From Legionella geestiana (lineage in GTDB: Bacteria; Pseudomonadota; Gammaproteobacteria; Legionellales; Legionellaceae), in NCBI RefSeq assembly GCF_004571195.1, contig NZ_CP038271.1, positions 62,001-126,000 on the forward strand: a stretch of 64,000 nt of DNA, given 5' to 3'. Positions within the stretch are counted from its first letter, which is position 1. The number at the start of each line of letters is the position of its first letter. The notes beneath the pieces were generated by a model. It ran no database searches. It saw only the letters and a list, made by a program, of their open reading frames with translations, and was not told the origin of the DNA. Of this stretch, positions 31,217-40,119 are shown one piece after another. The position numbers and the translations under genes are program-made.

Positions 31217-31755
31217 AGTCAAGACTGCTCTGGGCATTACCGCTCACGCTTTTTATCCTGCTTGGCGCTTTTTTCTGGAGGGGGTTATCGCTTAATCCCA
31301 AACATCTGCCCTCGGTACTCATTGACAGGCCGGCACCGGATTTTTCCCTGCCAGGCCTGCTTGAGACTGACAGCGCGCTTTCTCTGAACGAGTTACGAGG
31401 CGCGCCAGCGTTGCTTGTGGTTTGGGCAAGCTGGTGTGCCGCCTGTGCGGATGAGCAGCCGACACTGTTGCGTCTCGCGCAGGATGGCGTGCGTCTTTTT
31501 GGACTGAACTACAAAGACACCCGTGAGGACGCCACCCGTTTTCTGGCGCAATTTGGTAATCCCTTTCTGCGAACAGGGTTTGATGTCCGCGGCCGTGTTG
31601 CGCTTGAATTTGGTGTTTATGGTGCGCCTGAGATTTTTCTGACTGACCGAAATGGCATCATACGTTATCGCCATACAGGCAGCCTCAGCCCCGCTGTCTG
31701 GCAAAATGTACTTCAGCCAGTTTATGAGTCACTGCTAAAAGAGGGGGAAGCGTGA
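31213..31755 (+). CDS. ccmG: Thiol:disulfide oxidoreductase CcmG (DsbE)
   Basis: CcmG is a periplasmic thioredoxin-like reductant for apocytochrome or CcmH. The 180-residue protein has an N-terminal anchor (LLWALPLTLFILLGAFFW), the entry motif PAPDFSLPGL, and the active site WASWCAACADEQP. The dipeptide between the cysteines is AA, where CcmG usually has P-x. The cis-proline region is GVYGAPEIFLTD. The ATG at 31213 overlaps the ccmF stop and follows GGAGGG, so the longer in-frame extension back to 31108 is rejected. Confidence 0.94.
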   Translation: MKSRLLWALPLTLFILLGAFFWRGLSLNPKHLPSVLIDRPAPDFSLPGLLETDSALSLNELRGAPALLVVWASWCAACADEQPTLLRLAQDGVRLFGLNYKDTREDATRFLAQFGNPFLRTGFDVRGRVALEFGVYGAPEIFLTDRNGIIRYRHTGSLSPAVWQNVLQPVYESLLKEGEA

Positions 31756-32156
31756 AACGACTTATCCTTTTGATGAGTGCCGTGCTGATGTTTTGTACGT
31801 TGAGTGCCACGGCTTCGCCCCGTTATGCCTTTGCGAACAGCACCGAGGAAGCGCGTTTTGTCTCACTGCTTCGCGACTTGCGCTGTCTGGTCTGTCAGAA
31901 TCAGGATTTGGCCGATTCCAACTCCGCTTTTGCCGAAGATTTGCGCGAGGTTGTTTATGAACACCTGCAGGCCGGAGAGAGTGATGCACAGATAGTTGAC
32001 TATCTTGTCGCGCGCTTTGGTGATTTTATTCGTTTCAAGCCCCCGTTTAATCCAGTTACCGCATTGCTCTGGACGGGACCCCTGCTGTTTTTAACCGCCG
32101 GGTTTTGGATGGTGATGCGCCATTTCAGGAGGCAACCAGACGATGCATCCTGCTGA
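31752..32156 (+). CDS. ccmH: Cytochrome c maturation protein CcmH
   Basis: The 134-residue protein has a signal peptide (LILLMSAVLMFCTLSATA), the redox motif LRCLVCQNQDLADSN and one C-terminal membrane helix (ALLWTGPLLFLTAGFWMVM). It keeps the CxxCH haem-binding cysteines of apocytochrome c reduced. It corresponds to the short, single-domain CcmH; the CcmI-like part is encoded by the next gene. The start is a GTG at 31752 with a strong GAGGGGG upstream. Confidence 0.94.
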   Translation: MKRLILLMSAVLMFCTLSATASPRYAFANSTEEARFVSLLRDLRCLVCQNQDLADSNSAFAEDLREVVYEHLQAGESDAQIVDYLVARFGDFIRFKPPFNPVTALLWTGPLLFLTAGFWMVMRHFRRQPDDASC

Positions 32157-32862
32157 CTATTTGCGTTTTTTATGGTTATTGATACTCATTGTTCCCGGAG
32201 TCGCTCTGGCACTTTCGCCGCTTAAGCTTTCGCGCATGCGTGCATTTACCTCTGGCGCTATTATTACTCTGTTACTTTTTGGGGCTTATTATTACGTAGG
32301 CGGTGCACGTGATTTGCTGATTGATGCCAAAATGCGCGCAGAAAAAGCCAGCGTGGAAAAGTTGCTGGGACGCCTTGACGGGCGTGACGCTGTTATTCAA
32401 AAACTAAAAAATGTACTCGCGCAAAATCCCAACAGTGCGCGTGGCTGGTATCTGCTGGGACGCCTGTATGCCAGTGGAGGGGAGCATAAAAAAGCGGTTC
32501 GTGCGTTTAAAAAAGCGCAGCATCTCGCGCCTGATGACAATGGTATTTTACTTAATCTTGTGCACAGTGAATGGCAGCTTGCGGGTCAGCGACTCGATAC
32601 ATCCGGCAAGAATCGCTTAAGCGCGTTACTCCAACAAACGCCTGATGAACCTAATGCGTTATCGCTGCTTGCAATGGATGCGTTCCTGCGCCATGATTAC
32701 GAAACGGCCATAGCGTATTGGGACCGTCTTTTACCCCAGTTGTTGCCGGATTCTGAGGAAGCGCTGCACATACGTGATGCGCGTGCAAAGGCACAAAAAG
32801 CACTGTCAATGAGCGTTTCAACGGAGGAAACCCATGAGCGACAAAGTGTATCAGGTGATTGA
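32143..32862 (+). CDS. ccmI: CcmI-like TPR protein (apocytochrome chaperone)
   Basis: The 239-residue product has two N-terminal helices (LWLLILIVPGVALALSPL, SGAIITLLLFGAYYYVG) followed by tetratricopeptide repeats (NPNSARGWYLLGRLYASGGEHKKAVRAFKKAQ and later PDEPNALSLLAMDAFL), matching CcmI/CycH, which recruits apocytochromes to the ligase. It is shorter than many CcmI proteins. AGGAGG precedes the ATG. It overlaps ccmH by 14 nt and dodecin by 29 nt. Confidence 0.88.
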   Translation: MHPADYLRFLWLLILIVPGVALALSPLKLSRMRAFTSGAIITLLLFGAYYYVGGARDLLIDAKMRAEKASVEKLLGRLDGRDAVIQKLKNVLAQNPNSARGWYLLGRLYASGGEHKKAVRAFKKAQHLAPDDNGILLNLVHSEWQLAGQRLDTSGKNRLSALLQQTPDEPNALSLLAMDAFLRHDYETAIAYWDRLLPQLLPDSEEALHIRDARAKAQKALSMSVSTEETHERQSVSGD

Positions 32863-33040
32863 ACTGGTCGGTACGTCACAACACGGCATTGAAGACGCCA
32901 TCAATAATGCAGTCAGTCATGCCGCGAAGGCGCACGGTAAACTCGACTGGTACGAAGTCGTGCAGACCCGTGGTTTTATTGAGGGTGATAAAACGCGTTA
33001 TTTTCAGGTGAATTTGAAAATTGGATGTCATACGCACTAG
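32834..33040 (+). CDS. Dodecin (flavin-binding dodecamer)
   Basis: This 68-residue protein is a dodecin, a small flavin-storage or scavenging protein that forms hollow dodecamers. The pattern VYQVIELVGTS...IEDAINNAVSHAAK, the flavin-stacking Trp39 in KLDWYEVVQTRG, and YFQVNLKIG are all present. GGAGG lies 6 nt before the ATG. The gene begins inside the end of ccmI, so it belongs to the same transcript. Its last 65 nt overlap the end of a gene on the opposite strand. Confidence 0.93.
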   Translation: MSDKVYQVIELVGTSQHGIEDAINNAVSHAAKAHGKLDWYEVVQTRGFIEGDKTRYFQVNLKIGCHTH

Positions 33041-34106
33041 CACGCACATTTTCCTTTTTACTTGAAAAGAAACTGAAAGAACTCTCCTCGGTCGCGATGA
33101 TGGCATTGTGGTGGCGATAAAGGTAAAAAGCGGCAACAAGGGCTGTTATCGCAAAACCCAGAATGGGAATGGCCGGGGGGCAGGTCACAACCAGAGAGAG
33201 AGAGGCTGCGGCCATCAGAGTCATGCCAACGAATGTAAGACTGCGAACAATAAGCTCTTCTCTCGCCTCTTTAAAAGCGTCGTTCAGCGCGTTTACCGTT
33301 TCCTCTTCAAACGCCAGCTCCTCGGGAAGCAGCGGCTCCGTTTCAAGGAGCTCAAGTGGCGTTCCAATGCAATCTGCGAGGCGCGCTCTCAGTGCTTCAT
33401 CTGTCAGGGTACTGGCGTGCACCTTGCAGCGAATGCGAAGCGCGCGGTGTAAATCGGCAAGGCGTTGCTCAAGGGCTGCTAATTTTTCAGTATTTTCTGT
33501 GAGAATTTCCGCATAATCTGCATCTAATTCAAGGAGTACGTTCTCCTGTTGCAGCGTGTGCATACGCTCCATAACAAACGCGTACTCATCCAGTCGTTCT
33601 TCCATCCATCCCTCAATGCCACTTTCCTTTACTGCATAATGAAATTCAATGCCAGCAGTTATTACATCAATGCCGCACCCAATCACAAACGCGGGATTCC
33701 CCAGCAAAGCCGGCATGCCGGCAAGACCGAGAGCCGCCATGAGTGCGGGATTCAGAGAAAATACAAGAAGCTGAACGCCTGCAAAGATATTCAGCGCCCC
33801 CTGAATGCGCAACTGCCACTTTCGGTGATGCTCTTCATTACACAAATCCTCAAGTCCTGCGGCAATAAAGCAGGCGGCATCAAGGTAGTTCCAGAGTGAT
33901 GGCAGTACAATATCTGTGGCTTTGGCCGACAATTTCAAAGCCGGACTTAATCCATCAATCAGGGTAAAGGCATAATAACCAACCTCAGACGTCTGGACAC
34001 CCTCAACAGGTTCTGTCAGAAAATGCACGTGCTGCAGTGCCGACTGTGCAAGAGACAGGCACTTTTTACGTATGACAAGGCGCGTTAACTCAGCATTAGT
34101 CGTCAT
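32976..34106 (-). CDS. Unknown protein with two hydrophobic pairs and coiled coil, candidate effector
   Basis: I do not recognise this 376-residue protein. An N-terminal helical part is followed by a hydrophobic stretch (ALNIFAGVQLLVFSLNPALMAALGLAGMP and FVIGCGIDVITAG), a coiled coil (about residues 175-225, rich in Leu/Glu/Gln), and a second hydrophobic pair (FVGMTLMAAASLSLVV, AIPILGFAITALVAAFYLY). It ends in a polar, serine-rich tail (EESSFSFFSSKKEN). There is no signal peptide. Paired membrane hairpins plus coiled coil and a polar C-terminus are common in Dot/Icm effectors; this assignment is a guess. The 3' end overlaps dodecin in antisense. Confidence 0.75.
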   Translation of the reverse strand: MTTNAELTRLVIRKKCLSLAQSALQHVHFLTEPVEGVQTSEVGYYAFTLIDGLSPALKLSAKATDIVLPSLWNYLDAACFIAAGLEDLCNEEHHRKWQLRIQGALNIFAGVQLLVFSLNPALMAALGLAGMPALLGNPAFVIGCGIDVITAGIEFHYAVKESGIEGWMEERLDEYAFVMERMHTLQQENVLLELDADYAEILTENTEKLAALEQRLADLHRALRIRCKVHASTLTDEALRARLADCIGTPLELLETEPLLPEELAFEEETVNALNDAFKEAREELIVRSLTFVGMTLMAAASLSLVVTCPPAIPILGFAITALVAAFYLYRHHNAIIATEESSFSFFSSKKENVRASAYDIQFSNSPENNAFYHPQ

Positions 34107-34246
34107 GGCACGGCATATTTCAATCTGTAAAAAAAACGAAGTGTATTTTACCGTTATTAAATCGCTTTGTATAGAAAATATGCAGATAATTTAGCCATAA
34201 GGTAAGGAGGGGCTGCATTTTAAACGATGTTATTGTATATGTACTT

Positions 34247-35524
34247 CTATTTTAGGTTCGTGTGCGTTCGAAGCGGCCCCAGATAGCGGTTATTACCAAG
34301 TAGAGTCGTTGCCGTTACCAGCGTGATGCAGGCCATGAACATCAGATAATACGCGGGCATGACAAGGCCTTGCTTTTCTATCAGCAGTGTTACGACAAGC
34401 GGTGTACTGCCTCCAAATACCGCATTTCCAAGATTGAAAAAGAATGCTATGCCGCTATAGCGCACGTTCTCAGGACAGTTTTCAACGATCGCTGTCAGGC
34501 TGTTTCCTTGATCCAGTGAGCTTAGGACAGTAGCGATTGCCAAAGACAGCAGTACGAATGACACCGTCTTGAGCTGCAGTAAATAAAAGCAGGGTAAAAC
34601 CAGCAGGACAGTTGCCGCCGAGGTTAATATCAGCATTTTTTTTCGGGTAAAATAATCACCGCATATTCCCGCCAAAGGTACTGTAAACAGCATGGCAATC
34701 AACATCAGGCTTTCAATACTTAACGCGCTCATGGATGAAAAGCCCAGGTAGCGCTCAAGGTATGCAGGCATATACCCAAAAAAAACGTAATAAAATGTCG
34801 CTCCCATGCAGGTGAGGCCTAAGATTTTCAGTAATTGACGCGGTGCGAATTTTAAAGCGGCAATGAGCGGAACAGACTCAATGCGATGATTTTTTTCAAG
34901 TGCTGCATAGACGGGCGTTTCCGCAAGTTTAAAACGATAATAAATGATTAATGAGCCTGGCAATCCTATTATCAAAAATGGCACACGCCATGCCCAGTCT
35001 TCAATAACTTCTTTCGTGAAATAAAAGTAAAGCAACATTAGCGTTGCAGTAGCTGATAAGAATCCGAGATTTGCGCCAATTGCTGCAAAACTTGTAGTTA
35101 CGCCGCGTTTGTTCTGAGGCGCTGATTCCGCAAGATAAATCATTATTCCACTGTATTCACCACCTATAGATATCCCCTGAATTAAACGAAGCAGGATAAA
35201 GAGTATTGTTGCAATGACACCCGCGTCTTCATACGAGGGAATAATACCCACCAAAAAAGTGGTAATGGTGATAATCAAGACAGAAATTCTTAATGTTTTC
35301 GCACGGCCTCGTGTGTCGCCAAAATAGCCAAAAATAATTCCGCCAAACGGTCGGCAAAGAAAACCGGCAGCAAACACAATTAACGCTTCAATGGTTGCGT
35401 TGCCAGAGGATGCATGTGGAAAAAATTTTGCACCGATTATTGGTGCCATAAAGATGAAAAGTCCAAAATCAAACCATTCTATCGCATTACCCATACTCGA
35501 GAGGAGTATTTCTTTTTTAATCAA
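34247..35524 (-). CDS. MFS transporter, metabolite:H+ symporter type
   Basis: The 425-residue, 12-helix protein belongs to the MHS branch of the major facilitator superfamily (ProP/ShiA-like). It begins with the family pattern SSMGNAIEWFDFGLFIF. The loop 2-3 motif is GYFGDTRGRAKTL, and RLIQGISIGGEYSG is the classic fourth-helix stretch. I use the TTG start at 35524 because AAGGGG lies 6 nt upstream and the result has the usual N-terminal length; the first ATG (35494) would trim ten residues. Substrates in this branch include proline, betaine and organic acids; none can be chosen here. Confidence 0.88.
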   Translation of the reverse strand: MIKKEILLSSMGNAIEWFDFGLFIFMAPIIGAKFFPHASSGNATIEALIVFAAGFLCRPFGGIIFGYFGDTRGRAKTLRISVLIITITTFLVGIIPSYEDAGVIATILFILLRLIQGISIGGEYSGIMIYLAESAPQNKRGVTTSFAAIGANLGFLSATATLMLLYFYFTKEVIEDWAWRVPFLIIGLPGSLIIYYRFKLAETPVYAALEKNHRIESVPLIAALKFAPRQLLKILGLTCMGATFYYVFFGYMPAYLERYLGFSSMSALSIESLMLIAMLFTVPLAGICGDYFTRKKMLILTSAATVLLVLPCFYLLQLKTVSFVLLSLAIATVLSSLDQGNSLTAIVENCPENVRYSGIAFFFNLGNAVFGGSTPLVVTLLIEKQGLVMPAYYLMFMACITLVTATTLLGNNRYLGPLRTHTNLK

Positions 35525-35635
35525 TTAAAACCCCTTCATCAGGATTATTGCCTGCCTGTATGATAACAAGATCAATGGCAGGCTGCAGGCGCAGGTATTT
35601 GAGAATAGTGAAGAATACGTGCCTGCATGCTATTT

Positions 35636-37087
35636 TCAGGCGTAGCCATGTTTCCTGCGAATGCGCTCTAAAAAATATTGCATGACTTCTTTGTAAAGTG
35701 CATCGCCCAGAAGCTCATCTTCCACACCGTAATCAATGCTTGGATTATCGTTGATTTCTATGACGTGGCACTGTCCGTTATGCTGCTTGATATCTATTCC
35801 ATAAAAACCATCACCAATCAGTTTAGAGCTTTTGACAGCGGCGCGCATCACATCATGAGGGACATCTGCAAGTGCAATGGCCTCGCTGTTGCCGCCAGCT
35901 CCGCCATCCACTGCCCAGTTGTAGATTTGCCAGTGGTTTTGGGCCATAAAATACCGGCAGGCAAAGAGCGGCTTGTTATCAAGCACTCCAATACGCCAGT
36001 CATATTCTGTAGGAATGAAGGGCTGAACGAGGACTAAATCGGAGGTTTTAAAAAACTGATTCAGCGCTTTTTGCAAGGCTTTGGTATCTTCAATTTTAAC
36101 AACACCACGCGAGAATGCACTATCGGGCTTTTTGAGCACACAGGGGAAGGAAAGTGCAGGCAGTTCCTTGTCAAATTTACTGATAAAGCGCGTTTCGGGT
36201 GTTTTTATCTGGTGACTTTTCAAAAGTTCAGCAAGATAGACTTTATTTCCGCATTTAATAATAGACTGCGGGTCATCGACCACCACAAGATTTTCACGCG
36301 CTGCGGTTCGCGCCATGCGGTAGGTAAAGTGATTAACCGAGGTTGTGGCTCGAATAAAGAGCGCATCGTATTCGGCAATCGACTTAAAATCATTTTTTTC
36401 AATAAAATCAACGTTTAATCCAAGCGATTCTCCGGCATCTGCAAAACGCTCCAGTGCTTTGGCATTAGAAGGCGCATCGGCCTCACCCGGTTCGATGAGA
36501 ATGGCCAAATCGTGAAAGCGTTGTTTTTTACGCTGGAGATAAAAGCGTTTGCGGGAGAGCCATGCTAAAGCCGCTTCCTGTAGAAAGTCACGATGGTGTT
36601 CTGGTACGTCATCAATGGAAAGAATCTGCCATTGGGTTATCTGCCAGCGTTTACGCTTTTCCATCGTAAAGCGCATCAGGGGAGCCGGGAAGAGGCCATG
36701 CAGCTTCTTAGCCAGATTGGCATGGCATTTTGCCATGTTCTGGCCAAAATATACACTTAAAACAAAGGTGTCTGTGCGCAGGTCATTAAGGCTGTTTTGA
36801 ATCTCTTCATCAATATCCTGGGAAATAACCCGCGAGAGGCTGGTGCTTAAAATATCCTGTATGGTATCAACTGTCGGCACTGCCTTGTGGTCGCGAGCCT
36901 CGGCAAGCAGGGAGACGTAATAGCCTACGGACTGATGGCTGCAGGATTTACAGAGGTTAACCACGCGAAAGGCGGCTGTTTCTGAAAACGTGTTACCGGT
37001 CAAATAATCAGAAGCATGGGCGATGGTAATATCAGTTCCCAGAAACTCCCAGCTTTCGGGGGAGTCCGTAACAATGATGGTTTGCAT
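35636..37087 (-). CDS. RimK-like ATP-grasp ligase with N-terminal RLAN-type domain
   Basis: The 483-residue protein has an N-terminal ~200-residue domain found in RimK-like ATP-grasp proteins and a C-terminal ATP-grasp ligase. The ligase part shows FPCVLKKPDSAFSRGVVKIE, LVLVQPFIPTEYDWRIGVLD, and the metal-binding end GFYGIDIKQHNGQCHVIEINDNPS. Such enzymes form amide bonds between a carboxylate and an amine; the substrate of this subgroup is not established. GAAGG sits 5 nt before the ATG at 37087 and decides the start over an ATG 27 nt upstream. No glutamate-cysteine ligase-like partner, often next to this family, is visible nearby. Confidence 0.85.
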   Translation of the reverse strand: MQTIIVTDSPESWEFLGTDITIAHASDYLTGNTFSETAAFRVVNLCKSCSHQSVGYYVSLLAEARDHKAVPTVDTIQDILSTSLSRVISQDIDEEIQNSLNDLRTDTFVLSVYFGQNMAKCHANLAKKLHGLFPAPLMRFTMEKRKRWQITQWQILSIDDVPEHHRDFLQEAALAWLSRKRFYLQRKKQRFHDLAILIEPGEADAPSNAKALERFADAGESLGLNVDFIEKNDFKSIAEYDALFIRATTSVNHFTYRMARTAARENLVVVDDPQSIIKCGNKVYLAELLKSHQIKTPETRFISKFDKELPALSFPCVLKKPDSAFSRGVVKIEDTKALQKALNQFFKTSDLVLVQPFIPTEYDWRIGVLDNKPLFACRYFMAQNHWQIYNWAVDGGAGGNSEAIALADVPHDVMRAAVKSSKLIGDGFYGIDIKQHNGQCHVIEINDNPSIDYGVEDELLGDALYKEVMQYFLERIRRKHGYA

Positions 37088-37326
37088 ACGAGCCTTCTTG
37101 TTGGCCAGATACATTTATTACGGTAGAACGAGGCACTCTGTTTGTCAAACCATGTTTTTTTATAAAAGCCGTATATTCGTCCATGAATCTTTAACATGAA
37201 ATGCTCAGCGAAGAAGCCTCATATCGAGACGCTTTCAGAGGGCATATGTTTATGCAGGTCAAAAATGATAGACAATCGCTTTGTAGTCAATGTGTAAATA
37301 CGGTAAAATTATTTTTTTTCTGCATT

Positions 37327-38154
37327 ATGAACCTCATGGCAAGTATAAAAAACCCTGAAGAAATCGAGCGCATGCGCACCGCCGGCCAGTTGACTGCACG
37401 TGTACTGGAGGCGCTTGACGACATTATTCGTCCCGGTATTACCACCCTTGAGATTGATACCTTTTGCGAGCGCTACATTCGCGAAACTCTGAACGCTATT
37501 CCAGGAAGCAAGGGGCAGTATGGTTATCCCTATTCGGTTAACACCTCGGTTAATCATGTCATTTGTCACGGGATGCCTTCGGCGAAACAAATCCTGAAGA
37601 GCGGGGATATCGTGAATGTCGATATTACTGTTATTCACGAGGGCTTTTACGGTGACAGCAGTCGAATGTTTTGTATCGGTACCCCCTCAGCACATGCCAG
37701 ACGCCTTGTGGATGTTACACAGGAATGCCTCTATCGCGGTATTCTCGCGGTGAAGCCAGGCGCCACGCTTGGGGATATTGGGCATGCCATTCAGTCATTT
37801 GCTGAAAAAAACAACTATTCGGTAGTTCGTGAATACTGTGGCCATGGCATTGGAAATACCATGCACCAGGAGCCGCAGATACTGCATTATGGCAAGCCGG
37901 GCGTTGGCAGTACATTGCACGAAGGAATGACCTTCACCATCGAACCCATGATAAACCAGGGGCGTGCTGAAGTGCGCCATATCCGCAAGGATAACTGGGA
38001 TATTGCCGTAACCCGCGACAGAATGCTCTCTGCGCAATGGGAGCATACCATTCTCGTTACGGCCAGTGGCTTTGAAGTGCTGACCCTGCGTAAAGAAGAA
38101 GCTGGAGCACTTGAGGCGCTTGCAGAGCGATTGAAGGCTACAGGCGGCGTATAG
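37327..38154 (+). CDS. map: Type I methionine aminopeptidase
   Basis: Map removes the initiator methionine from nascent proteins. The product (275 residues from 37327) has IKNPEEIERMRTAGQLTARVLE at the start and the metal ligands of the pita-bread fold: NVDITVIHEGFYGDSSRMF (two Asp), YCGHGIGNTMHQEPQ (His), FTIEPMINQG (Glu) and the final WEHTILVT (Glu). NHVICHGMPS holds the substrate histidine. Neither ATG (37327 or 37336) has a clear SD; 37336 gives the more standard N-terminus. Confidence 0.95.
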   Translation: MNLMASIKNPEEIERMRTAGQLTARVLEALDDIIRPGITTLEIDTFCERYIRETLNAIPGSKGQYGYPYSVNTSVNHVICHGMPSAKQILKSGDIVNVDITVIHEGFYGDSSRMFCIGTPSAHARRLVDVTQECLYRGILAVKPGATLGDIGHAIQSFAEKNNYSVVREYCGHGIGNTMHQEPQILHYGKPGVGSTLHEGMTFTIEPMINQGRAEVRHIRKDNWDIAVTRDRMLSAQWEHTILVTASGFEVLTLRKEEAGALEALAERLKATGGV

Positions 38155-38204
38155 GGCACGTCTCTTGCATGCCTTAAGGCAGGGATAAATGCCAAGAGGT
38201 GCTC

Positions 38205-39098
38205 ATGAGAACGGTGGCCCGCGTTAAATGCATTGATAATCACATACATTATCAGCGTATTCTTGCGCTGTTGCTCTGTGTTTTCATGATGGTTTTTGCG
38301 CGACATGCCTTCGCAGAGACACGAGAAATTGCCATTACCATCGATGATTTGCCGTTTGTCGGCAGCACTAATGGCGATGCTAAAAAATTGCAGCGCGAGC
38401 ATGACCGCTTCATGGCAATGCTGCAATCGCTCACAGACAGGAATGTGCCGGCAACGGGATTTATTATTGCCAACAGCATTGAAAAAGGGCAGTGGGAGCT
38501 GCTGGAGGCGTTTCGCAATGCCGGGATGACCCTTGGCAATCATACCTGGTCACACAAGAGCCTTGGCACCATGGCCGCTGACAAATACATTGCGGATGTT
38601 TCTAAAGCTGACAGCGTTTTGACCCCCATCATGACAACGCCCAAGTATTTTCGCTACCCATATCTTGCGGAAGGCCGAGGTGAAAAGCGAGAGTCTGTGC
38701 ATGCGTGGCTGTCGGAGCATGATTACACGATTGCGCCGGTGACGGTGGACAGTAAGGATTTTATCTTTAACAATCAACTCTACGCCATCGCGTATCGCGC
38801 GCGAGAGCGCAATCTTCCAGCGCTAAAAAAGCGCTATCTTGCCTACATCTGGCGTCAGACAGAACGCGCAGAAGCGCATGCTTTTAAACGACATCCAGGC
38901 GTGAGCCGACAAATTTTATTGATTCATGCCAATTTGCTGAACAGCCACGCACTGGGTGATATTATCGACATGTATCAGTCTCACGGTTATAAGGTGGTGA
39001 GCCTTGATGAGATAATGGCGGGTGAGCATCCCGCCACAGAAAAAAAGGTGAACCCCATTGATGGTATTCGCGATGGCGTAATGGAGAAACTGATTTAA
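38205..39098 (+). CDS. Exported polysaccharide deacetylase (NodB homology)
   Basis: The 297-residue protein has an N-terminal hydrophobic export segment (ILALLLCVFMMVFARHAFA) and a carbohydrate esterase 4 domain. The motifs are AITIDDLPFVGS (the catalytic and metal Asp pair), NHTWSHKSLG (the metal histidines H-x3-H) and RYPYLAEGRG. Such enzymes remove acetyl groups from peptidoglycan or chitin-like sugars. AGAGG lies 5 nt before the ATG at 38205. It follows map and converges with a receiver-domain gene, overlapping it by 4 nt. Confidence 0.88.
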   Translation: MRTVARVKCIDNHIHYQRILALLLCVFMMVFARHAFAETREIAITIDDLPFVGSTNGDAKKLQREHDRFMAMLQSLTDRNVPATGFIIANSIEKGQWELLEAFRNAGMTLGNHTWSHKSLGTMAADKYIADVSKADSVLTPIMTTPKYFRYPYLAEGRGEKRESVHAWLSEHDYTIAPVTVDSKDFIFNNQLYAIAYRARERNLPALKKRYLAYIWRQTERAEAHAFKRHPGVSRQILLIHANLLNSHALGDIIDMYQSHGYKVVSLDEIMAGEHPATEKKVNPIDGIRDGVMEKLI

Positions 39099-39478
39099 AG
39101 GTGGAGGCCGGCATTAAGCCGCTCTGCGAGAGACTCCATGTCTGCCAGTGTAAAGGGCTTTTTGAGAAGTTGTGCCATGCCCGATGCTCTGGCACTTGCC
39201 TCACTGTCAGGTGTCAAATGCGCGGTTATGCCGAATACGGGGATTTGCCAGTTCGCACGAATTAATGTGCAAAACTCATAACCGCTAATCCCCGGAAGGC
39301 CGATATCAGTGAGTACACCGTCAAAGCGACTGGATTGCAGGTGTCCGAGGCCGTCTTCCGCACTCATGGCGGAAACGTGCGTGCAGCCAGAACGCCTGAC
39401 CGTGGATTCAATCATCCTGAGTGCAATAGCGTTGTCTTCCACAATCAGCAGGTGCAATATCCTTGGAATGGTAGTCAT
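39095..39478 (-). CDS. Stand-alone response regulator receiver domain
   Basis: The 127-residue protein is a single REC domain. LLIVEDNAIALRMIE holds the acidic pocket, FDGVLTDIGLPGISGYEF the phospho-acceptor Asp, ITAHL the conserved Thr, and LLKKPFTLADM the Lys-Pro. No output domain is attached, so it acts by protein contact, as CheY or Spo0F types do. The ATG at 39478 is preferred to a TTG two codons upstream. No histidine kinase lies next to it. In Legionella, similar domains occur as parts of hybrid relays, but a partner cannot be named. Confidence 0.9.
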   Translation of the reverse strand: MTTIPRILHLLIVEDNAIALRMIESTVRRSGCTHVSAMSAEDGLGHLQSSRFDGVLTDIGLPGISGYEFCTLIRANWQIPVFGITAHLTPDSEASARASGMAQLLKKPFTLADMESLAERLNAGLHL

Positions 39479-39522
39479 TAACAAACGTTTGGTCGGGATT
39501 GCTGTCAGCGGCTCAGTTTAAC

Positions 39523-40119
39523 TTATTTTTCAGATAGCGCAACAGGCATTCTGGAAATTGTCCGTGCAATATCAACTGATAAACGATTCAGGTTGGCATT
39601 TAGAGCACTGACCAGCGCATTGATGTCATCAGGAGGCGCACCTGCAACATATTCCACAGCCCGCTTGCTAAAAAGTGTATCCCCTGAATAGACCACATAC
39701 TGCGCGCGCAGGCGGCTTTTACCGGAAACGGCCAGTTCAATATTGGAAATATTAACTTCAAGGTGCGCGTCAGGATGGAAGGGAGGAAGCCACGGAGCGG
39801 TTTGGATAATAATGCCGGGCAAAAGGGTGCTGATATTGGTAATGAGCACGCTTTGCACATTTTTATCAAGCGATTCCGCCCAACGATGATATTCTTCGAC
39901 GCTTACGGAATGGGCTCCTCTTTTTAACACCATTTGTGCCCTGTCAGAATATGCGGGTGTAGTAAGGGAATCAAAAGCCAGACGCAGAGGATAACGCTTG
40001 ATGGGGCGGGTATCCGTTGGCAGGGGATTTAGCAGGTAAAAACTGCTTTCCGGACTGCGTGAGCAGGCCGAGAGGAGGATGGTGAGAAGAAAAAACGATA
40101 AAATACCTGTTTTTTTCAT
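39523..40119 (-). CDS. PqiC-like lipoprotein of an MCE transport system
   Basis: The 198-residue product is a lipoprotein with lipobox LLSAC and the ABC-type transport auxiliary (DUF330/PqiC) body: SSFYLLNPLPT, ntd repeats such as YHRWAESLDKNVQSVLITNI, and a C-terminal helix. It overlaps the MCE-protein gene by 4 nt. In E. coli PqiC is an outer-membrane partner of PqiB in lipid traffic. Confidence 0.85.
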   Translation of the reverse strand: MKKTGILSFFLLTILLSACSRSPESSFYLLNPLPTDTRPIKRYPLRLAFDSLTTPAYSDRAQMVLKRGAHSVSVEEYHRWAESLDKNVQSVLITNISTLLPGIIIQTAPWLPPFHPDAHLEVNISNIELAVSGKSRLRAQYVVYSGDTLFSKRAVEYVAGAPPDDINALVSALNANLNRLSVDIARTISRMPVALSEK

